Shown: positions 6,807-15,512 of the stretch, one piece after another
Layout: each line of letters opens with the position of its first letter
How positions within the stretch are numbered: position 1 is the first letter of the stretch
Source of the DNA: Pseudoruminococcus sp964385235
GTDB taxonomy: Bacteria > Bacillota > Clostridia > Oscillospirales > Acutalibacteraceae
Reading direction: 5' to 3'
Assembly (NCBI GenBank): GCA_964385235.1
Contig: CAYLOD010000020.1
Location: 1-23,562 of the forward strand
Length of the DNA: 23,562 nt
Position numbers and translations under genes: made by a program
Notes under the pieces: model-generated
What the model saw: only the letters and a program-made list of their open reading frames with translations
Told to the model about the DNA's origin: nothing
Databases searched by the model: none

Positions 6807-8720
6807 TTATTCTTCTCTGTCTGCGCCTTTTCTATTGCTTTCCTGCGGCGGTAATTCCGACGGTTTTTCACGTTCCGCGCTTTCCGGCTCACCGCCATGG
6901 AAGTGACGGTAAACCGCCTCTGCCGCAGGGCGTGTCATACCGGGGGCGTTCATCAGTTCCTCTGCGTCCGCTTCGCTTATACGCTGAATCGTCTTGAAAA
7001 ATTTTAAGAGTGATTTGGCTCGCGTTTCTCCGATGCCGTCAATAGACATAAGCGATGAGCTGAACGACTTTTTTTTGCTCTTTGTCCTCATGTATCCGAC
7101 AGCGAAACGGTGCACCTCGTCCTGAACAGTGGATATGAGCGTAAACGCGCTTCTTTTAGATGTAATTGATATTTCTCCGCCGTCACCCGTTATAGCTCTT
7201 GTGCGGTGTTTGTCGTCCTTTACCATGCCGAAAAGAGGGATATTGTAGCCTCTGCGCTCCAAAACAGGGCGCACGGCGCTGACCTGTCCTTTGCCGCCGT
7301 CGAGGAGGATCAGGTCAGGAAGCGTGCCGAAGCCCTCCTCGCCTTTATGCTTTTCGTATTCGTTAAGTCTGCGCTCCATGACCTCCGCCATAGAGGCGTA
7401 GTCGTCCTGACCCTCAAAGCTTTTTATCTGAAAGCGCCGATAGGAGGACCTGTAAGGTCTGCCGTTCCTGAAAACGACCATACCCGCGACGTTAAACTGT
7501 CCCGACAGGTTGGAAATGTCGTATGACTCGATATATTCGGGAACTGACGCAAGGCCTAACAGCTCCGAAAGCTCGGTGAGCGCGGTCGTATCGCTCCCCT
7601 TATGCCCACGGCTTTGGGCGAGTTTTTCGGCGGCATTCCTTCCGGCAAGCTCAACGAGGCGCATCTGCTCGCCCTTTTGAGGGATACGGATATGAACGCG
7701 CCTTCCCGCGAGCGAGGAAAGCCATTTTTCGGTAAGCTCGGCGTCCTCGATATTACCGTCAAGTGTTACCGTGGGCGGAACTTTGTCGCGCATGGAATAA
7801 TATCTGCTGATAAACTCGGCACGAGCCGCTTCGGGTGAGCCTATGTCGTTCAGCAGAAAATCCTCCTTATCAAAAAGCCTGCCGCCGTCAAACCGCAGAA
7901 CCGAAAAGCAGGCGTCATTCCCCTCCTGCATAAGCGCGATAACGTCCTGTTCCTCCACTCTCGCCGCGACGACCGTTTGCCTTTCGGACATACGCTTAAT
8001 CGCCGTTATTCGGTCGCGCAGCTTTGCGGCAAGCTCAAACTCAAGGTTTTCCGCGGCATCTTCCATACGCTTTTCAAGCTCGGCAGTCGAAACCGAATTG
8101 CCGTTTTTAAGAAAATCTATTGCACTGTCCACACGCTCGCGATAGTCGCTCAGGCTTATGTTTCCACGGCACGGCGCGCAGCACTGATTTATATAGTAGT
8201 TAAGGCACGGTCTTTCTTTTCGGAAATCACGCGGAAAACATCTGCTGCAGCTCGGCAGCTTAAAGATCTTACGCGCTTCATCAACGGCATTTTTGACAAA
8301 CCATGAGCTTGTATACGGTCCGATATACGTCGCGCCGTCGTCCTGCTTTTGCAGAACATGAGATATTTTGCACCAGTCCTCGTTTGAAATCCTGATATAG
8401 CTGTAGCCCTTATCGTCCTTTAGGAGAATGTTATACTTGGGCTTGTGCTGTTTTATTAGACTGCATTCGAGTACGAGAGCCTCAAATTCGCTCGAAGTCA
8501 GAATATAGTCAAAGTCGTCAACGTTTGCTACCATTCGGCGGACTTTTTCCTGATGATTTTTATCCGAGCCGAAATATTGACTCACACGATTTTTGAGAGC
8601 CTTTGCCTTGCCGATATAGATAATTTCAGCGGATTTGTTTTTCATTATATAGACTCCGGGCGAAAGCGGCAGACGCATCGCCTTTTCGCGCAGAGCCTTT
8701 AATTTTGCATTCGGGTTCAC
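6807..8720 (-). CDS. uvrC: UvrABC excision nuclease subunit C
   Basis: A 637-residue UvrC of normal length, starting with GTG at 8720 behind GGAGG. The GIY-YIG nuclease domain (roughly residues 15-95) shows PGVYIM, IIYIGKAKALKNRVSQYF. A cysteine group (CSRC ... CLNYYINQCCAPC, about 158-183) matches the Fe-S-binding segment of UvrC. The UVR motif for UvrB contact lies near 207-240 (ELEKRMEDAAENLEFELAAKLRDRI). The RNase H-like second nuclease domain follows (YIESYDISNLSGQ, LILLDGGKGQ, DEVHRFA), then tandem helix-hairpin-helix motifs (SIDGIGETRAKSLLKFF, APGMTRPAAEAVYRHF). It makes both incisions in nucleotide excision repair. The final 25 residues are a charged tail of low complexity. Confidence 0.97.
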   Translation of the reverse strand: MNPNAKLKALREKAMRLPLSPGVYIMKNKSAEIIYIGKAKALKNRVSQYFGSDKNHQEKVRRMVANVDDFDYILTSSEFEALVLECSLIKQHKPKYNILLKDDKGYSYIRISNEDWCKISHVLQKQDDGATYIGPYTSSWFVKNAVDEARKIFKLPSCSRCFPRDFRKERPCLNYYINQCCAPCRGNISLSDYRERVDSAIDFLKNGNSVSTAELEKRMEDAAENLEFELAAKLRDRITAIKRMSERQTVVAARVEEQDVIALMQEGNDACFSVLRFDGGRLFDKEDFLLNDIGSPEAARAEFISRYYSMRDKVPPTVTLDGNIEDAELTEKWLSSLAGRRVHIRIPQKGEQMRLVELAGRNAAEKLAQSRGHKGSDTTALTELSELLGLASVPEYIESYDISNLSGQFNVAGMVVFRNGRPYRSSYRRFQIKSFEGQDDYASMAEVMERRLNEYEKHKGEEGFGTLPDLILLDGGKGQVSAVRPVLERRGYNIPLFGMVKDDKHRTRAITGDGGEISITSKRSAFTLISTVQDEVHRFAVGYMRTKSKKKSFSSSLMSIDGIGETRAKSLLKFFKTIQRISEADAEELMNAPGMTRPAAEAVYRHFHGGEPESAEREKPSELPPQESNRKGADREE

Positions 8721-8770
8721 AGATGACCTCCGTCAAAATACAGATTTAAAGTTATTTTATCCATTTACCG

Positions 8771-8805
8771 TAAAATAATAAGACACCGCCGTTTAAAGCG
8801 ATGCC
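8771..8805 (-). terminator. Terminator downstream of ptsH
   Basis: On the - strand an 8-bp stem with two or three G-U pairs (8805-8798 with 8789-8782) is followed by TTATTATTTT. It sits between the HPr stop and the uvrC start, so uvrC probably has its own weak promoter or relies on read-through. Confidence 0.6.
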
Positions 8806-8876
8806 TGATCAAATGCTTATTTAAAAAAGGAAGCCGATAGTTCGTCCTTTATCAGACGCAGTTTAAAGGCGTCGGA

Positions 8877-9140
8877 TCATTCGGAAAATCCTGATTGTAC
8901 GAGCTTGACAAGATTTTCTACGGCAGCCTCCTCATCGGGGCCGTCAGCCATAACCTTTATAGTTGTTCCGCCGACAATACCGAGCGAAAGAACACCGAGA
9001 AGGCTCTTCGCGTTAACGCGTCTTTCCTCCTTTTCTACCCAGATAGACGACTTAAATTCATTAGCTCTCTGGATAAAGAACGTAGCGGGTCTTGCGTGAA
9101 GTCCGACCTGATTCTGAACCATTACATCCTTAACATACAT
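8877..9140 (-). CDS. ptsH: Phosphocarrier protein HPr
   Basis: An 87-residue HPr. I chose the ATG at 9140 (AAAGGAGAG at proper distance upstream) over a longer reading from 9236 that crosses the promoter. The phosphorylation site H15 stands in GLHARPA, and the regulatory serine S46 in AKSLLGVLSLGI. Both the PEP-dependent transfer role and the HPr kinase/CcpA regulatory role of Gram-positive HPr are therefore possible, and Crh (which lacks the His) is excluded. No Enzyme I, HPr kinase or sugar permease gene is adjacent. The gene stands alone with its own consensus promoter and terminator. Confidence 0.95.
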   Translation of the reverse strand: MYVKDVMVQNQVGLHARPATFFIQRANEFKSSIWVEKEERRVNAKSLLGVLSLGIVGGTTIKVMADGPDEEAAVENLVKLVQSGFSE

Positions 9141-9224
9141 AATAAATCTCTCCTTTATCGGTTTCTCAATATTTCCCCATACATAACCTAAATCATCAGA
9201 TACAGTTACGCTTACTATATCCGT

Positions 9225-9252
9225 ATTATAGCACAATTTGGAATATCGTCAA
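9225..9252 (-). promoter_or_regulatory. Sigma-A promoter of ptsH
   Basis: Read on the - strand: TTGACG (9252-9247), a 16-base spacer, then TATAAT (9230-9225). The leader to the ATG at 9140 is about 80 bases. Confidence 0.8.
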
Positions 9253-9763
9253 CTATTTTTCTAAAAATTGGGCTACCGGACGATAAGTTACATATCAAAA
9301 GAATATTTTTTGTGCAAAACGCTCTATATATTGAAAATCTTTGGCAAGAAATAACTGTATAAAGTGCTTTTTATTGACTTTTTTGGGACTATATTAAATA
9401 TAAATTTATTATTTTTTAAAAATATGCAGAAAAATCGCTCATAATAAATCGTTAGCGAGAGAATTTCCGTAATTTTCGTACAACATTTATAGCTGTGCTT
9501 CAACAGAGCAATATAAATTCGTTTATATTGGCTGTAGATTTTTTTAAAAATATGTGATACAAATTTGGCAAAATGTATATTTATACATTTTGTTTTTTTA
9601 TAACCGTATCAAAAGTATAATATTTCCTATATGCGACAGCATCTCCGTATAAAAAAGGCGGGGTATCTTGCCGAATCGGGATAAAAAACTGTACTGTCAA
9701 TGGAGATCTTTCGAGCGCAAATTTTATCCGAAATATGCAGTCCGGGCACAGCAGTACTACCGT
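9253..9763. other. AT-rich intergenic region with two + strand terminator-like hairpins
   Basis: No gene is recognised in these 511 bases. Two hairpins followed by T runs face the + direction. One has an 8-bp stem (9510-9517 with 9522-9529) closed by TTCG, plus outer AGC/GCT pairs, then T7. The other has a 9- to 11-bp stem (9569-9579 with 9582-9592) followed by T7. No + strand protein gene precedes them. A weak TTGACT at 9374 is followed by AT-rich sequence. A short + strand RNA or the 3' region of trmD on the opposite strand are both possible. Confidence 0.4.
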
Positions 9764-10513
9764 CTAAATTTTGCCCTTGTCATTTTCCTCAAGGTAATCG
9801 CTTATAAATCGTCTGTCCTTTTCAGACAGTTCAGCCCTTTCGAGCATATCCGGACGCTTCTCGGCTGTGCGTATGAGCATTTGCTCCCTGCGCCATTTTT
9901 TTATATTTTCGTGATGACCGCTGAGGAGAACCTCGGGAACCTCCCTGCCGTGCCAGACAGCGGGCTTTGTGTACTGTGGATATTCGAGCAGACCGTTGTA
10001 GTGGCTCTCCTCCTCAAAGCACTCGTCGTCGGAAAGCACGCCTGCGGCAAGCCTCGACAGCGAATCAGCAAGAACCAGCGCGGGAAGTTCCCCTCCCGTT
10101 AGTACATAGTCGCCGATAGAGATCTGCTCATCGACATATTCATCAAGCACGCGTTCGTCAACGCCCTCATAATGACCGCAAAGTATGCAGATATTTTCAT
10201 GCTCTGACAGCTCGGCGAGCTTTTTCTGCGTCAATGTTTCCCCCTGCGGCGACATATATATAAGGTGCGGGCGCTTACCCGTCATCCTGCAAATATCCTC
10301 AAAGCACAGTGCGATAGGTTCCGCCATCAGGAGCATACCCATACCTCCGCCGTATGTTGTATCGTCAACGCGTTTGTGCTTGTCAAAAGCGTAATCGCGC
10401 AACTGGTGGCACTCTACCTCTATCGCGCCCTTTTTGCGCGCCCTGCCTATAATGCTTTCGCTCATAACAGTTTCGCACATTTCCGGAAAGAGCGTTATAA
10501 TATCAATCCTCAT
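9764..10513 (-). CDS. trmD: tRNA (guanine-N1-)-methyltransferase TrmD
   Basis: A 249-residue SPOUT-family enzyme that methylates G37 of tRNAs with S-adenosylmethionine. The start is the ATG at 10513 (AAGGGGA upstream); a TTG two codons earlier is also open. Typical motifs are RIDIITLFPEM at the N terminus, DDTTYGGGMGML near 52-63, and the trefoil-knot segment CGHYEGVDERV...ISIGDYVLTGGELPA (about 113-145). The PVWHG-type helix is replaced by KPAVWHGREVPEVLLSGHH. The start overlaps the end of rimM by 11 bases, so the two are coupled. The usual neighbours rpsP and rplS are not beside them. Confidence 0.97.
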   Translation of the reverse strand: MRIDIITLFPEMCETVMSESIIGRARKKGAIEVECHQLRDYAFDKHKRVDDTTYGGGMGMLLMAEPIALCFEDICRMTGKRPHLIYMSPQGETLTQKKLAELSEHENICILCGHYEGVDERVLDEYVDEQISIGDYVLTGGELPALVLADSLSRLAAGVLSDDECFEEESHYNGLLEYPQYTKPAVWHGREVPEVLLSGHHENIKKWRREQMLIRTAEKRPDMLERAELSEKDRRFISDYLEENDKGKI

Positions 10514-11012
10514 CTTCAAAAATCCCCTTGATAGGACGGATCCTCATAATCCCGCCGTCTATATCCCGTTCAATAATTATACCGGGTATCGCGGGAACAA
10601 GATAGTCCCTGCCGTCTTTAGTAACCTGATACACATCGTTCGCGCCTGTTTTCATGACGTCGGTAACTTCTCCGTATTCCTCTCCGCTGTCAATATCTAT
10701 TACCCTTAAGCCGATTATATCCTGAATAAAGTAAGTTCCCTCAGGCAGGCGGGCGTCATCACGGTCAATATACAAAACGCGTCCGCGCAAGGCGTCGGCG
10801 GTATTTACGTCATTAACTCCCTCAAGATGAATTACAGCTATATTCTTGTGTGCCCGTGAGGAAATGACTTTCAGTTCGGTTCCGTCGCTGTAATACAGAC
10901 GCTTGAACCTCGTGAGGAACGACGCGCTGTCGCACCACGGGTCAACGCGGACCTCGCCCTTAAGCCCGTGAGTTCCGACGATCTTACCCGCCTCGAGATA
11001 CTTACGTTTCAT
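10503..11012 (-). CDS. rimM: 16S rRNA processing protein RimM
   Basis: A 169-residue ribosome maturation factor that binds S19 and helps 30S head assembly. The N-terminal barrel carries AGKIVGTHGLKGEVRVDPW (about residues 7-25), and the C-terminal PRC-barrel domain carries YFIQDIIGLRVID, GEVTDVMKTGANDVYQV and DYLVPAIPGIIIERD. AAAGGAAA precedes the ATG at 11012. It is the first gene of the rimM-trmD pair. About 420 bases of leader separate it from the nearest strong promoter, with a terminator in between. Confidence 0.96.
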   Translation of the reverse strand: MKRKYLEAGKIVGTHGLKGEVRVDPWCDSASFLTRFKRLYYSDGTELKVISSRAHKNIAVIHLEGVNDVNTADALRGRVLYIDRDDARLPEGTYFIQDIIGLRVIDIDSGEEYGEVTDVMKTGANDVYQVTKDGRDYLVPAIPGIIIERDIDGGIMRIRPIKGIFEDED

Positions 11013-11120
11013 ATTATGTATTTCCTTTCACTTTGGATATTTTTAGCCGCGAAATTTTAATTCAATAAGCGCCCGTCATTCAGCCTTGTTCACATCTAAG
11101 CTCTCAGTCCGCCCGGCGCT

Positions 11121-11153
11121 AAAAACAGAAGCCACCTTTTAAGGGCGGCTTCC
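11121..11153 (-). terminator. Intrinsic terminator upstream of rimM
   Basis: On the - strand a 9-bp stem with one G-U pair (GAAGCCGCC with GGTGGCTTC) and a 7-base loop is followed by TGTTTTT. It lies inside the rimM leader, so it either ends a small RNA or acts as an attenuator. Confidence 0.75.
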
Positions 11154-11436
11154 GAAGCATTTTCATTCGGTAAACCCCGCACAGGATTTAGGTAACGCTG
11201 CACAACCCCCGCTGAAAGCTCAATGCGGCACCGAGTCCGATACAGCGGCATACATCATAACAGTTTTACATATTCTCAAGCGGAATATGTATCCATAAAA
11301 TCAATAACTATATGCTAAAAGCAGTTACCCGTTTCTCTCCAATAATCAGAATATTTTATAATTCCGAAAAAACAAGACATTTACTTATAAAATTCTCAGG
11401 CGGTATCATATGGCAAACAAATTGCCGCTTATGTTT
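11121..11436 (-). ncRNA. Candidate structured RNA or attenuated leader between nifJ and rimM
   Basis: A consensus promoter (11441-11469) and an intrinsic terminator (11121-11153), both on the - strand, bracket about 310 bases with no protein gene. The 5' part can form a hairpin GGCAA/TTGCC near 11410-11425. An inner possible start follows an extended -10 (TGTTATGAT) near 11262. The last 130 bases are GC-richer than their surroundings and contain CCGCTG/CAGCGG pairing. I compared it by eye with RNase P RNA, tmRNA, SRP RNA and common riboswitches and found none of their invariant motifs. 6S RNA is not excluded. Confidence 0.4.
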
Positions 11437-11440
11437 ATAT

Positions 11441-11469
11441 ATTATACCATACAGCTCAGAGTTAATCAA
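11441..11469 (-). promoter_or_regulatory. Strong sigma-A promoter upstream of rimM leader
   Basis: On the - strand: TTGATT (11469-11464), a 17-base spacer, TATAAT (11446-11441), with TG in the extended -10 position. It lies just after the nifJ terminator and points towards rimM. Confidence 0.75.
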
Positions 11470-11476
11470 CAGACTT

Positions 11477-11511
11477 AAAAACAAAATCGGGAACGGCGCT
11501 AACCGTTCCCG
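11477..11511 (-). terminator. Terminator of nifJ
   Basis: On the - strand a perfect 9-bp stem (11511-11503 with 11496-11488) and 6-base loop is followed by ATTTTGTTTTT. It begins about 25 bases past the nifJ stop. Confidence 0.9.
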
Positions 11512-11535
11512 ACCGGACTAAGGTATTATATTAAA

Positions 11536-14500
11536 TTATTTGCCCGCTAATTTCTCAAGATGCTCGTACTTTTCGGCGGCAACCTTTTCAGCCTTGGCAA
11601 ACAGTTCCTCCGCGCGCTCGGGGAAGGAGCGTGAGAGAGCGTTATAGCGAACCTCACCCATGATGAAGTCACGATAGCTTTCTGTAGGAGCCTTGCTGTC
11701 AAGTGTGAACGGATTCTTGCCCTCGTCCGCAAGACGCGGATCAAAGCGGAACATATTCCAGTAACCCGACGCGACAGCTTTCTTTTCCTCTATCTGAGAA
11801 ACGCCCATGCCGCCCTTGATACCGTGGTTGATGCAGGGTGCGTACGCGATGATGACAGAGGGACCGTTGTAGCTTTCAGCCTCAACAAATGCCTTTACGC
11901 ACTGGTTGTAGTCCGCGCCCATAGCGACCTGAGCGACGTATACATATCCGTAACTCATAGCGATAGCGGCAAGGTCCTTCTTCTTGGTTGACTTGCCTGT
12001 TGCCGCGAACTGTGCGACCGAACCTACGGGGGTGGCCTTTGAAGCCTGACCGCCTGTGTTGGAGTAAACCTCTGTATCGAATACGAGAATATTTACATTC
12101 TTGCCGCTTGCGATAACATGGTCAAGACCGCCGAAGCCGATATCATATGCCCAGCCGTCGCCACCGAGGATCCAAACTGACTTCTTAGCGAGAGAATCCT
12201 TATCAACAAGCGTTGTCTTGGCAAGCTCCGCGACCTCGCCGCTGCCCTTGGCGGCTTCCTCAAGTTTCGCAATAAGAGCGTCCGCCGCGCCGCGGTTTGC
12301 CTTTGTATCTGTGAGAGTATCAATGTATTCAGCCGCTGCCGCTTTAAGTCCATCATCATTTGTAAGCCCGGCAATCTTCTCGACATTCTCCCTGAGTCTG
12401 CCCTGAATAGCCTCTTGTGCCAATTCCATACCGAAACCGAACTCGGCGTTGTCCTCAAAGAGTGAGTTGTGCCATGCGGGACCGTAGCCCTTCCCATCGA
12501 CCGTATAAGGCGTCGCGGGTGCGGAACCGCCCCAAATCGAGGAACAGCCCGTTGCGTTCGCGATGAACATTCTGTCGCCGAAAAGCTGTGTGGCGAGCTT
12601 TGCATATGGTGTTTCACCGCAGCCCGCGCAAGCGCCTGAGAACTCAAGGAGCGGCTGCTTAAACTGGCTGCCCTTAACGGTCGTTTCCTTGAACTTGGCT
12701 CCAACCTCAGCCTTCGGCTTGAGATTTCTCGCGTAGTCGAAAACTTTCTGCTGAGCTCTCTGAGAGTCGATAGACTTCATTGTGAGAGCCTTGTTGCCCT
12801 TCATGCCCGGACAAACCTGCGCACATGAGCCGCAGCCTGTGCAGTCGAGAGCGGAAACTGTCATTGTGAAGTGGCAGCCCGGCAAGCCTGTCGCAGGCTT
12901 GGACTTTGTACCCTCGGGAGCGGCGGCGAGTTCCTCGTCGGTCATGACGGCGGGACGGATAACGGCGTGCGGACATACGAGTGAGCAGAAGTTGCACTGA
13001 ATGCAGTTTTCGGGGTTCCACTCGGGAACGTCAACGGCTATGCCTCTCTTTTCGTAAGCGGCAGAACCCTGCGGAGCAGTACCGTCAACATGATCCATAA
13101 ATGCGGAAACAGGGAGTTTATTGCCCTGATACGCGTTGACGGGCTTAAGAATCTTATTGACATAATCGACAAGATCCTGTCTGTCTCCTGTCGTGGGAAC
13201 AACAGCTGTGTCGTCCTCGGCTGACTTCCATGCTTCGGGAACATTAACCTTGTGGAAGCTCTCCATACCTCTGTCAATAGCGGCATGGTTCATGGCGACG
13301 ATTTTCTCGCCCTTTTTACTGTATGACTTTGTCGCGGCATCTTTCATATACTGTCTTGCGTCGTCTTCGGGGATAATGCCGGCTATCTTAAAGAACGCCG
13401 CCTGTAAAATCGTATTTATACGGCCGCCAAGACCTATCTCCTTACCGATAGCAATACCGTCTATCGTGTAGAAATTGATGTTTTTCTCGGCAATAATTTT
13501 CTTCATTCTGCCGGGGAGTTTCTCGTTAAGCTCTTCGTCGCTCCACGGGCAGTTGAGCAGGAAGCTTCCGCCCTCCTTGAGATCCTCTACCATCTCGTAC
13601 TTATCGACATATGACGGGTTGTGGCAGGCTACGAAGTCAGCCTTGCTGACATAGTATGTGGACTTGATAGGCTTGTCGCCAAAGCGAAGGTGAGAAACCG
13701 TAAGACCGCCCGACTTTTTGGAGTCGTATGCAAAGTATCCCTGAGCGTACATATCGGTGTGGTCGCCGATGATCTTGATAGAGTTCTTGTTCGCGCCGAC
13801 AGTACCGTCAGCGCCGAGACCCCAGAACTTGCATGAGGTCGTGCCGGCGGGAGTTGTATCGGGGTTTTCGGTGACGTCGAGCGAAAGATGCGTAACGTCA
13901 TCAACAATGCCGATGGTGAAGCGCTTCTTAGGCTCCGCGCTCTCCATATTTCTGTAAACGGCAACTATGTCGCCGGGAGTTGTATCCTTTGAGCTCAAGC
14001 CGTAGCGGCCTGTGTATACGGAAGCATTGCTGAGTTTGGAATCCTGAACAGCGGCAAGAACATCAAGGTAAAGCGGCTCGCCGATCGAGCCGGGTTCCTT
14101 TGTTCTGTCAAGAACGGAAATCTTCTTGACCGTATCTGGTATAACATCAAGGAAATACTTGGCGGCAAACGGTCTGTAAAGTCTTACCTTGACAATGCCG
14201 ACCTTTTCGCCCGCCGCGTTGAGATAGTCTACAACCTCCTCGGCGGCATCGCATACAGAACCCATGGCGACGATGATCCTGTCCGCGTCGGGTGCGCCGT
14301 AGTAGTTGAACGGCTTGTAGTCTGTTCCCGCCTTGGCGTTGACCTGATTCATATAGTCAACAACGATTTCGGGAACCTTGTCATAGTATGTATTGCAAGC
14401 CTCACGAGCCTGGAAGAATATGTCGTCGTTCTGAGCGGTACCGCGCGTTACAGGATGCTCGGGGTTGAGCGAGCGGCGGCGGAACGCTTCGACAGCATCC

Positions 14501-15078
14501 CAGTCGAGCATATCTGCGAGATCCTCATAATCCCAGACCTCGATCTTCTGAATCTCATGCGATGTACGGAAGCCGTCAAAGAAGTTGAGGAACGGAACTC
14601 TGCCCTTGATAGCGGAAAGGTGAGAAACAGCCGAGAGATCCATGACCTCCTGCGGGTTGTTGCAGCACATCATGGCATAGCCCGTCTGACGGCAGGCATA
14701 AATATCCGAATGATCACCGAAAATAGAAAGCGCGTGGCTTGTTATAGCACGGGCGGATACATGGATTACGCTCGGCATAAGCTCGCCCGCCATCTTATAC
14801 ATATTAGGAATCATAAGCAAAAGACCCTGAGAAGCCGTAAACGTCGTTGTGAGAGCGCCGGCGGCGAGTGAACCGTGAACCGCGCCTGCCGCGCCGCCCT
14901 CGGACTGCATCTCAGTTACCTGAACCTCTCTGCCGAAAAGATTCTTTCGACCCGCAGCTGCGAATTTATCGGTTTCATCAGCCATAACCGATGAAGGTGT
15001 AATTGGGTAAATTGCGGCAACATCAGTAAACGCATACGCCACATGAGCCGCCGCGTTGTTGCCATCCATGGTTTTCAT
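11536..15078 (-). CDS. nifJ: Pyruvate:ferredoxin (flavodoxin) oxidoreductase
   Basis: A 1180-residue, single-chain PFOR of normal length. It oxidises pyruvate with CoA to acetyl-CoA and CO2 and reduces ferredoxin. Domain order: pyruvate-binding domain I at the N terminus (AAIYPITPSSVMAD, QSEGGAAGAVHG); domain II; the gamma domain with FADKPIKS-type PFOR sequence; a two-cluster ferredoxin domain (CIQCNFCSLVCP near 691, CTGCGSCAQVCPG near 746); then the TPP domain with the proximal-cluster ligand segment GACAGCGET (about 819) and GGDGWAYDIGFGG (about 971). The ATG at 15078 has only AAGGGC at a good distance; a better AAGGAGG lies some 22 bases upstream. PFOR is central to anaerobic energy metabolism and could also feed electrons to the NifH-type reductase through ferredoxin. 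It has its own promoter and terminator and is not in the nif-like operon. Confidence 0.97.
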   Translation of the reverse strand: MKTMDGNNAAAHVAYAFTDVAAIYPITPSSVMADETDKFAAAGRKNLFGREVQVTEMQSEGGAAGAVHGSLAAGALTTTFTASQGLLLMIPNMYKMAGELMPSVIHVSARAITSHALSIFGDHSDIYACRQTGYAMMCCNNPQEVMDLSAVSHLSAIKGRVPFLNFFDGFRTSHEIQKIEVWDYEDLADMLDWDAVEAFRRRSLNPEHPVTRGTAQNDDIFFQAREACNTYYDKVPEIVVDYMNQVNAKAGTDYKPFNYYGAPDADRIIVAMGSVCDAAEEVVDYLNAAGEKVGIVKVRLYRPFAAKYFLDVIPDTVKKISVLDRTKEPGSIGEPLYLDVLAAVQDSKLSNASVYTGRYGLSSKDTTPGDIVAVYRNMESAEPKKRFTIGIVDDVTHLSLDVTENPDTTPAGTTSCKFWGLGADGTVGANKNSIKIIGDHTDMYAQGYFAYDSKKSGGLTVSHLRFGDKPIKSTYYVSKADFVACHNPSYVDKYEMVEDLKEGGSFLLNCPWSDEELNEKLPGRMKKIIAEKNINFYTIDGIAIGKEIGLGGRINTILQAAFFKIAGIIPEDDARQYMKDAATKSYSKKGEKIVAMNHAAIDRGMESFHKVNVPEAWKSAEDDTAVVPTTGDRQDLVDYVNKILKPVNAYQGNKLPVSAFMDHVDGTAPQGSAAYEKRGIAVDVPEWNPENCIQCNFCSLVCPHAVIRPAVMTDEELAAAPEGTKSKPATGLPGCHFTMTVSALDCTGCGSCAQVCPGMKGNKALTMKSIDSQRAQQKVFDYARNLKPKAEVGAKFKETTVKGSQFKQPLLEFSGACAGCGETPYAKLATQLFGDRMFIANATGCSSIWGGSAPATPYTVDGKGYGPAWHNSLFEDNAEFGFGMELAQEAIQGRLRENVEKIAGLTNDDGLKAAAAEYIDTLTDTKANRGAADALIAKLEEAAKGSGEVAELAKTTLVDKDSLAKKSVWILGGDGWAYDIGFGGLDHVIASGKNVNILVFDTEVYSNTGGQASKATPVGSVAQFAATGKSTKKKDLAAIAMSYGYVYVAQVAMGADYNQCVKAFVEAESYNGPSVIIAYAPCINHGIKGGMGVSQIEEKKAVASGYWNMFRFDPRLADEGKNPFTLDSKAPTESYRDFIMGEVRYNALSRSFPERAEELFAKAEKVAAEKYEHLEKLAGK

Positions 15079-15244
15079 TTTTCTTGCCCTTGGATTTGTC
15101 CTCCTTAAAAGTATTTAATTGTCGTTGGCGCCGTATTATTCATTTTAAAGCGCCGGCAGCAGAACGCCGCGTATTTTGATTTTTGCGGTCCTATCCGAGG
15201 TCTTATGCGAAGCGTCACGCAACAGACCATGCTGCATTATGTTA

Positions 15245-15289
15245 ATTTTATCACTTTTTTTGCGTTGTGTAAAGTATTTGTTGTGTAAA
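15245..15289 (-). promoter_or_regulatory. Promoter of nifJ with 10-bp direct repeat
   Basis: On the - strand: TTTACA (15273-15268), a 17-base spacer, TAAAAT (15250-15245). The 10-mer TTTACACAAC occurs twice, 16 bases apart (15264-15273 and 15280-15289); the first copy covers the -35 box. Direct repeats in that place are a common form of regulator site, but I cannot name the protein. The rest of 15079-15512 shows no gene. Confidence 0.5.
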
Positions 15290-15471
15290 ATTTATGACTA
15301 ATTTTAAAAATGTAAATCCCCAAAGTAAACTTCACTGTGGAATTTGTGATGGAATTTAATCCGGGGAATACCTTCTCAGGTTTGTTTTAGCGCGCCTTTT
15401 CCGGGTTTTACCGCTCGTTATTCTTTGCTTCCTTTTTAATAATTTACGGCGTTAAAATCCTCCAAATAAAT

Positions 15472-15503
15472 CGATGCCGCACAACTGCAAGTGTGCGGCA
15501 TCG
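15472..15503 (-). terminator. Terminator of the peptide/ABC cassette
   Basis: A perfect 12-bp stem (15472-15483 with 15492-15503) with an 8-base loop lies just past the permease stop. On the - strand it is followed by ATTTATTT, a modest U tract. Confidence 0.75.
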
Positions 15504-15512
15504 TCTTTAACC

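Noticed and set aside
7602..7838. + strand frames opposite uvrC
   Set aside because: They are shadows of the strongly coding opposite strand and show no family motif.
9668..10102. + strand open frame of 144 codons
   Set aside because: It lies antisense to trmD and has no protein-family motif; it is a shadow frame.
11121..11436. T-box, RNase P RNA, tmRNA, SRP RNA or a common riboswitch
   Set aside because: The invariant motifs of these classes (for example the T-box sequence, GGAAAGTCC of RNase P, GGTTCGA with CCA of tmRNA, the SRP GGAAGG loop) were not found by eye.
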